Below, in pieces: positions 6,509 through 10,000 of a stretch of DNA of 10,000 nt. Where the stretch lies: NCBI RefSeq assembly GCF_020217025.1, contig NZ_JAIWOF010000109.1, positions 1 to 10,000 of the forward strand, in the 5' to 3' direction. Origin of the DNA: Flavobacterium sp. (GTDB lineage Bacteria > Bacteroidota > Bacteroidia > Flavobacteriales > Flavobacteriaceae). The notes below the pieces were generated by a model. It was not told where the DNA came from and made no database searches. It worked only from the letters and a program-made list of their open reading frames with translations. How positions within the stretch are numbered: the stretch's first letter is position 1; each line of letters begins with the position of its first letter. The position numbers and the translations under genes were made by a program.

Positions 6509-6997
6509 TTAAAAATAGAAATTGTAAACAAAAAATAGAATCAATAAAAACATCATTGAGAATATTAATAACGCGTTAGTCAATTTATTACTCATTTTGA
6601 TGTTTAAAACGGTAACTATGGATGCAATTATTAAAAAAATTAGCAGTATTAAGTTGGAAAATAGTCCAACATAAATAGTTTCCCATTTTTTATCGAGTAT
6701 TTTTATTTTGTTTACATTTTCAGATAAAATAGATTTTACAATTATTATTTTTTGTCCTTTGTTATATTCTTTTTCAGGAAATTTTTCAATTCTGTATCTT
6801 TCACCATTATTTAATTCTAAAATAGATTTAGTATCCATTGTAGGTTTTCTTGAACCCCCTGTTGTATTTGTAAAACTGTAAATTGACGATAATTCTTCAG
6901 TTTTACTCTCTTTACTAGGAAGAACATGATCAAGAATCAAAAAGCTTATCAGTATTAAATTTAAAGTAACAATCCGATCTATTATTTTTTTCTCCAA
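6509..6997 (-). CDS. hypothetical small membrane protein with TTG start
   Basis: I do not recognise this 162-residue protein. It has one membrane segment at about 8-26, a polar domain at about 27-108, and two further segments at about 109-132 and 139-160, ending in a very hydrophobic tail. The middle domain contains NGERYRIEKF and YNKGQKIIIVKS, suggesting beta strands outside the cytoplasm. The start must be TTG (6997-6995): an in-frame TAA lies four codons upstream, and the first in-frame ATG is codon 54, inside the polar domain, which would lose the first membrane segment. GGAG lies inside the gene, not ahead of the start. The gene sits 55 nt after truA and 29 nt before the ABC gene, so it is probably translated from their message. 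Its low GC content suggests a recent arrival or weak constraint. Confidence 0.65.
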   Translation of the reverse strand: MEKKIIDRIVTLNLILISFLILDHVLPSKESKTEELSSIYSFTNTTGGSRKPTMDTKSILELNNGERYRIEKFPEKEYNKGQKIIIVKSILSENVNKIKILDKKWETIYVGLFSNLILLIFLIIASIVTVLNIKMSNKLTNALLIFSMMFLLILFFVYNFYF

Positions 6998-7052
6998 ATT
7001 TGAATCTTATTTTATTTTAAGTTTCTTTTCTTTTTGTTCTATTTTCTAAAAT

Positions 7053-7799
7053 CTATTTTCTGTCTTCAATATACGGATACCTAACATTCACCAAATACAA
7101 TCCGTGTGCTGGAACTGAAAATCCAGCTTTTCCTCTGTTTTTACTTTCGATAATCGTTCTTAAATCAGCAACTTCTATTTTGCCTAAACCGATGTTTACC
7201 ATAGTTCCCACAATCGCTCTTACCATATTGCGCAAAAATCTATCGGCGGTGATGGTAAAGATAAGCTGATTTCCCGATTGTTTCCAATGCGCTTCCGAAA
7301 TTTTACAATTAAACGTATTCACATCGGTATGTACTTTCGAAAAACACTCAAAATCAATGTATTCGAATAAAATTTTGCACGCTTCATTCATTTTGTCCAA
7401 ATCCAAATGATGCGAATGATACCAACTTCCATCGGTAATAAACGCATCTTTAAACGTGTGCATGTAATATTCGTAAGTTCTCGAAGTAGCATCAAAACGC
7501 GCATGAGCCTCATCAGCCACTTTAAAAATACGATACACTACAATCGACGGCGGTAAAAACGAATTCAATTTGTGTGACCAATAGTCGGAATCCAATTCCA
7601 ATTCGGTTTCAAAATGCGCATACATTTGTTTGGCATGCACGCCCGAATCGGTTCTTCCGGCACCTACAATGGCGATAGTTTCTCTGAAAAGGGTAGAAAG
7701 CGCTTTTTCCAAAGTTTCCTGTACCGAAGCGGCGTCAGGCTGACTCTGAAATCCGTGGAAGTTTTTTCCGTTGTAGGCAAATTCTATGAAATATCTCAA
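7053..7799 (-). CDS. truA: tRNA pseudouridine(38-40) synthase TruA
   Basis: TruA converts uridines 38, 39 and 40 in the anticodon arm of many tRNAs to pseudouridine in the cytoplasm. The 248-residue protein is the usual length. The N-terminal strand RYFIEFAYNG and FHGFQ are followed by the catalytic motif GRTDSGVHA at 48-56, with Asp51 as the nucleophile. The second half carries RFDATSRTYEY and DRFLRNMVRAIVGT, and a C-terminal block GKAGFSVPAHGLYL, all typical. The start codon is TTG (7799-7797): no ATG lies between it and the upstream in-frame TAA, and the next ATG is codon 59, beyond the active site. TruA proteins in this phylum normally begin M-R-Y, which fits. It is divergent from the phosphoesterase gene 97 nt away and is probably the first gene of a group running through the small membrane gene to the ABC exporter. 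Confidence 0.96.
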   Translation of the reverse strand: MRYFIEFAYNGKNFHGFQSQPDAASVQETLEKALSTLFRETIAIVGAGRTDSGVHAKQMYAHFETELELDSDYWSHKLNSFLPPSIVVYRIFKVADEAHARFDATSRTYEYYMHTFKDAFITDGSWYHSHHLDLDKMNEACKILFEYIDFECFSKVHTDVNTFNCKISEAHWKQSGNQLIFTITADRFLRNMVRAIVGTMVNIGLGKIEVADLRTIIESKNRGKAGFSVPAHGLYLVNVRYPYIEDRK

Positions 7800-7830
7800 A
7801 ATTGGGTGTTCGGTTTTCTTAAATAGCTTG

Positions 7831-7838
7831 CAAATTTA
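7831..7838 (-). promoter_or_regulatory. putative -7 box of the truA promoter (TAAATTTG)
   Basis: The minus strand reads TAAATTTG, an exact TAnnTTTG match 31 nt upstream of the truA TTG start. No clear TTG -33 element is found at 19-21 nt. It is the only such box in the minus orientation in the truA upstream gap. Confidence 0.4.
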
Positions 7839-7884
7839 CAAAATTCAAAAGTAAAGTTCCTTTCAAATTGTGATAATAAAAACT

Positions 7885-7892
7885 TAATTTTG
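7885..7892 (+). promoter_or_regulatory. putative -7 box of the phosphoesterase promoter (TAATTTTG)
   Basis: The plus strand reads TAATTTTG, an exact TAnnTTTG match whose last base is only 4 nt before the ATG at 7897. If used, transcription would begin at or very near the start codon, giving a leaderless or nearly leaderless message. The -33 region (about 7862-7865) is not a clear TTG. Confidence 0.35.
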
Positions 7893-7896
7893 TCTT

Positions 7897-8391
7897 ATGA
7901 AGAAAATTCTTTTGTTATCCGATACGCACAGTCACATTGATGACGCCATTTTAAAATACGTCAACCAAGCCGATGAAGTATGGCACGCTGGTGATATTGG
8001 CGATTTAGCAGTTACCGATTCGATTAAAAAATTAAAGCCACTTCGAGGAGTTTATGGCAATATAGACGATGACAAAGCCAGAATGGAATTTCCTTTAAAC
8101 AATCGATTTTTCTGTGAAGGTGTTGATGTTTGGATTACGCATATTGGCGGTTATCCGGATAAATATAATCAATCAATTCGAGCAGAAATTACAAAAAATC
8201 CTCCGAAATTATTCATTTGCGGTCATTCTCACATATTAAAAGTACAATTTGATAAGAAGTTGAATTTATTACACATGAATCCAGGAGCTTGTGGAAAATA
8301 TGGGTTTCATCAAGTACGAACCATGTTGCGTTTTGAAATCGACGGTGATAAAATCCAGAGTTTGGAGGTGATTGAGCTTGGTAAAAAGTAG
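7897..8391 (+). CDS. YfcE/MJ0936-family metallophosphoesterase
   Basis: This is a small cytoplasmic calcineurin-like phosphoesterase that uses two metal ions to cleave phosphodiester or phosphomonoester bonds; the natural substrate is unknown. All family metal ligands are visible in its 164 residues: Asp9 and His11 (SDTHSH), Asp33 (AGDIGD), Asn55 (GNID), His82 (THIGG), and His110 and His112 (CGHSH). The later MNPGACGKYG at about 127-136 is also typical of the YfcE group. The length matches the group (about 150-185). The ATG at 7897 opens directly with the core strand KKILLLSD, so no upstream start is needed. It is divergent from truA and converges with the DUF4293 gene, and is probably transcribed alone. 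Confidence 0.93.
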   Translation: MKKILLLSDTHSHIDDAILKYVNQADEVWHAGDIGDLAVTDSIKKLKPLRGVYGNIDDDKARMEFPLNNRFFCEGVDVWITHIGGYPDKYNQSIRAEITKNPPKLFICGHSHILKVQFDKKLNLLHMNPGACGKYGFHQVRTMLRFEIDGDKIQSLEVIELGKK

Positions 8392-8443
8392 TTTAAAACT
8401 TCAATATTCGTTATTCAACATTCGTTGTACATCTGTTTAAAAC

Positions 8444-8476
8444 AAAAAAATCCGAAACTTTCGCTTCGGATTTTTT
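8444..8476. terminator. bidirectional terminator between convergent genes
   Basis: Arms 8450-8456 (ATCCGAA) and 8465-8471 (TTCGGAT) enclose an 8-nt loop, with seven A before (8444-8450) and six T after (8471-8476). It can therefore end transcription from the phosphoesterase (plus) and from the DUF4293 gene (minus). Its position between two convergent stops supports both uses. Confidence 0.85.
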
Positions 8477-8505
8477 CTTCGCACTAATAAACTAAGATGA
8501 TAGGT

Positions 8506-8916
8506 TTATCGTAATCGATCAACAGATTTTACGAGCTCTTCGTCCTTTTTTATTGCCTTGTTGGCCAAGACTAATAAAACGATAGAAATTGCAGGAAGAA
8601 ACATCCCAATACCCTTCTCAGAAACCATGGTTTCTCCGGATAAGTTTAGCGAGCGATACACAAAAAATCCTAGTAAAATAAAGTTAAATATCATGTTCAA
8701 TCTGTTTAACACAAATTGATGTTGTCTCTTTTTAAAATTGATAATACTAAAAACCGCTAATAAAGCTGAAACCACGAAAAAAATGATATATAATAAAGAA
8801 GAAGTAAAAAACACTTCTTTTTTATCGGTTGTTGTCCATAAAGAAAATACAAATGGCAGAGCGCCCATCGCAATAGCGCTGATAGCCATATAAACCGTTT
8901 GAATTCTTTGTATCAT
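8506..8916 (-). CDS. DUF4293 family membrane protein
   Basis: This 136-residue inner-membrane protein has no known function and belongs to a family found mainly in Bacteroidota. The N-terminal MIQRIQTVYM and the C-terminal AIKKDEELVKSVDRLR are the conserved ends of the family. Four hydrophobic segments lie between, at about 7-26, 37-58, 71-89 and 101-118. I chose the ATG at 8916. A longer reading from 8979 would add 21 residues that overlap the likely promoter and do not fit the family's MIQRIQ start. The gene is divergent from rho (187 nt between starts) and convergent with the phosphoesterase. From memory, the neighbourhood rho, DUF4293, phosphoesterase, truA recurs in flavobacteria, but nothing ties the protein functionally to Rho. 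Confidence 0.9.
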   Translation of the reverse strand: MIQRIQTVYMAISAIAMGALPFVFSLWTTTDKKEVFFTSSLLYIIFFVVSALLAVFSIINFKKRQHQFVLNRLNMIFNFILLGFFVYRSLNLSGETMVSEKGIGMFLPAISIVLLVLANKAIKKDEELVKSVDRLR

Positions 8917-8935
8917 TTTGAGTTGATTTGTAGAG

Positions 8936-8943
8936 CAAAAATA
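8936..8943 (-). promoter_or_regulatory. putative -7 box for the DUF4293 gene (TATTTTTG)
   Basis: The minus strand reads TATTTTTG, a TAnnTTTG match 19 nt upstream of the ATG at 8916. A second match, TAAATTTG, lies at 8977-8984. Neither has a clear TTG -33 element, so I cannot choose between them. Both lie inside the 21-codon extension of the longer reading, which argues against that start. Confidence 0.35.
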
Positions 8944-9028
8944 GTATTTCTTTTCAATTAAAACTATTGTTATATTCAAATTTATTCGTATTATTGCATT
9001 GTATTAGTCGTAAGTACTTCATTCTGCG

Positions 9029-9103
9029 ACACCTTACACCTCAAAAAAAAATCTATCATTTTTTTGTTTTAACCCTATCAACAATTTTATTCAACTTATA
9101 TCC
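9029..9103 (+). promoter_or_regulatory. C-rich, G-poor rho leader (possible Rho-utilisation region)
   Basis: These 75 nt directly before the rho ATG contain about 18 C and one G (9066) on the plus strand, with many pyrimidine-C steps. Such a C-over-G imbalance in unstructured RNA is the hallmark of rut sites, and rho genes of other bacteria are controlled by Rho acting in their own leader. Leaders in Bacteroidota are G-poor in general, so this may be coincidence. No clear TAnnTTTG box was found on the plus strand between 8917 and 9103. Confidence 0.3.
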
Positions 9104-10000
9104 ATGTTTGATATTGAAGTATTAAAGGAGATGAAACTCTCTGATTTGCAAGAGATTGCAAAAGTGGCTAAAATTAATAAGTACCGTTCTCTTAAAAAAG
9201 ATGACTTGGTATACCAAATTTTAGACTTACAAGCAGCTAAGCCAGAAGTAATTAAATCTGAATTACCTAAAGAAGTAGCCACAGACCAACCTAAAGAAAA
9301 AAGAGCGCGAATTGCTCCTAAAAAAGAAGTTAGCCAAGCGCCAAAAATAAAAAAAGATTTATTCTCAAAACCTTTAAAAGATTTACCAGAAGATATTATT
9401 CCTCAAGTAACTGATAAAGATGAAGAAATCAAAGTAAGTGAGTCAAAAGTAGTTTCACCTAAACCAAATGGCAAACTACCTCGTAAAGATTTTAAAAATA
9501 AAAAACCTTTACCAAACAAAGAAGCTACTAACGAAGAGGTAGCTAAAGCTGAAAAACCAATTAAAGAAGTGACTACTACAGAAACTTCTCAGAATGATAA
9601 AAATTTGTCGAGAAATCCAAATCACAAGGCAAATCAAAATAACCCCAACCATCCTGATTACAAAAAAAGTAATCCTACTGAAGGAAATACAGGGAACACT
9701 CCGAATAACAACAAAAATCCACATCAAAATAAAAAACAAAATTTCAGAGAACCTGATTATGAGTTCGACGGAATTATTGAAAGTGAAGGCGTTTTAGAAA
9801 TGATGCCTGATGGTTACGGATTTTTACGTTCTTCGGATTACAATTATTTAGCGTCTCCAGATGATATTTATTTATCAACGTCTCAAATTCGTTTGTTCGG
9901 ATTAAAAACAGGAGATACGGTAAAAGGAGTAGTGCGCCCTCCGAAAGAGGGAGAAAAGTATTTTCCATTAGTAAAAGTATTAAAAATTAACGGTCACGAT
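9104..10000 (+). CDS. rho: transcription termination factor Rho (partial, 3' end off window)
   Basis: Rho is a hexameric RNA-dependent ATPase that loads on C-rich unstructured RNA and pulls RNA polymerase off the template. The open frame runs from the ATG at 9104 to the right edge, 299 codons. Residues 1-45 form the N-terminal helical Rho domain ([19 protein letters not shown]...[10 protein letters not shown]). Residues 46-219 form a long insertion rich in Lys, Asn, Pro and Glu, with little hydrophobic content. The OB-fold RNA-binding domain starts at about 220, with DGYGFLR at 236-242 and DDIYLS at 253-258. The ATPase domain (Walker A and B) lies beyond the window. Enterobacterial Rho lacks the insertion; Bacteroidota Rho proteins are known to carry large disordered ones. 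The start is fixed by the conserved N-terminus. There is no Shine-Dalgarno sequence. Confidence 0.97.
   Translation, partial: MFDIEVLKEMKLSDLQEIAKVAKINKYRSLKKDDLVYQILDLQAAKPEVIKSELPKEVATDQPKEKRARIAPKKEVSQAPKIKKDLFSKPLKDLPEDIIPQVTDKDEEIKVSESKVVSPKPNGKLPRKDFKNKKPLPNKEATNEEVAKAEKPIKEVTTTETSQNDKNLSRNPNHKANQNNPNHPDYKKSNPTEGNTGNTPNNNKNPHQNKKQNFREPDYEFDGIIESEGVLEMMPDGYGFLRSSDYNYLASPDDIYLSTSQIRLFGLKTGDTVKGVVRPPKEGEKYFPLVKVLKINGHD

Noticed and set aside
7614..7826. 70-codon plus-strand frame
   Set aside because: Antisense to truA, running into its promoter region; no recognisable product.
8917..8979. 21-codon N-terminal extension of the DUF4293 gene
   Set aside because: The family starts at MIQRIQ, and the extension would cover both candidate promoter boxes.
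9091..9968. Frames at 9091-9282, 9509-9739 and 9774-9968 (minus) and 9594-9797 (plus)
   Set aside because: All overlap rho in other frames, and the low-complexity insertion makes long shadow frames likely.

Overview
The window looks like the chromosome of a low-GC member of the Bacteroidota, most likely Flavobacterium or a close relative. The signs are AT-rich intergenic DNA, TAnnTTTG-type promoter boxes, starts without Shine-Dalgarno sequences, a lipoprotein signal ending in C-K-N-D, a DUF4293 membrane protein, and a Rho factor with a long polar insertion. Genus and species are inference. No tRNA, rRNA, CRISPR array, transposase or phage gene was seen, and no stretch over 300 bases lacks a gene.

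Left part (1-3109, all minus strand): an MlaE-type ABC permease runs off the left edge. Behind it are two accessory genes, a RhuM-family DNA-binding protein and an unrecognised lipoprotein, and then the lpdA terminator. Each gene is preceded by a TATATTTG promoter box, and that box by a hairpin of the ATCCGAC...GTCGGAT type. The sequences flanking the RhuM gene are near-copies of each other: a 24-nt block, and a 50-nt block with 47 matches. The RhuM gene therefore looks like a cassette inserted between mlaE and its upstream neighbour, leaving a promoter and a terminator on both sides.

Middle part (3110-7799, minus strand): lpdA encodes dihydrolipoyl dehydrogenase (E3). A roughly 167-nt composite intergenic repeat follows. 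Then comes a tightly spaced group, read truA, small membrane protein, ABC exporter. The truA gene and the small membrane gene both start with TTG. The small membrane gene looks like a late insertion into a housekeeping pair.

Right part (7800-10000): a YfcE-like metallophosphoesterase (plus) is divergent from truA and converges on a DUF4293 gene (minus) across a bidirectional terminator. The rho gene (plus) is divergent from the DUF4293 gene and is cut by the right edge after 299 codons. Its leader is almost free of G and rich in C, which may allow Rho to act on its own message.

Most of the window is housekeeping DNA. The parts most worth a second look are the repeat-flanked RhuM cassette, the lone lipoprotein beside it, the composite repeat, and the Rho insertion and leader. 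I see no convincing multi-gene novel system.
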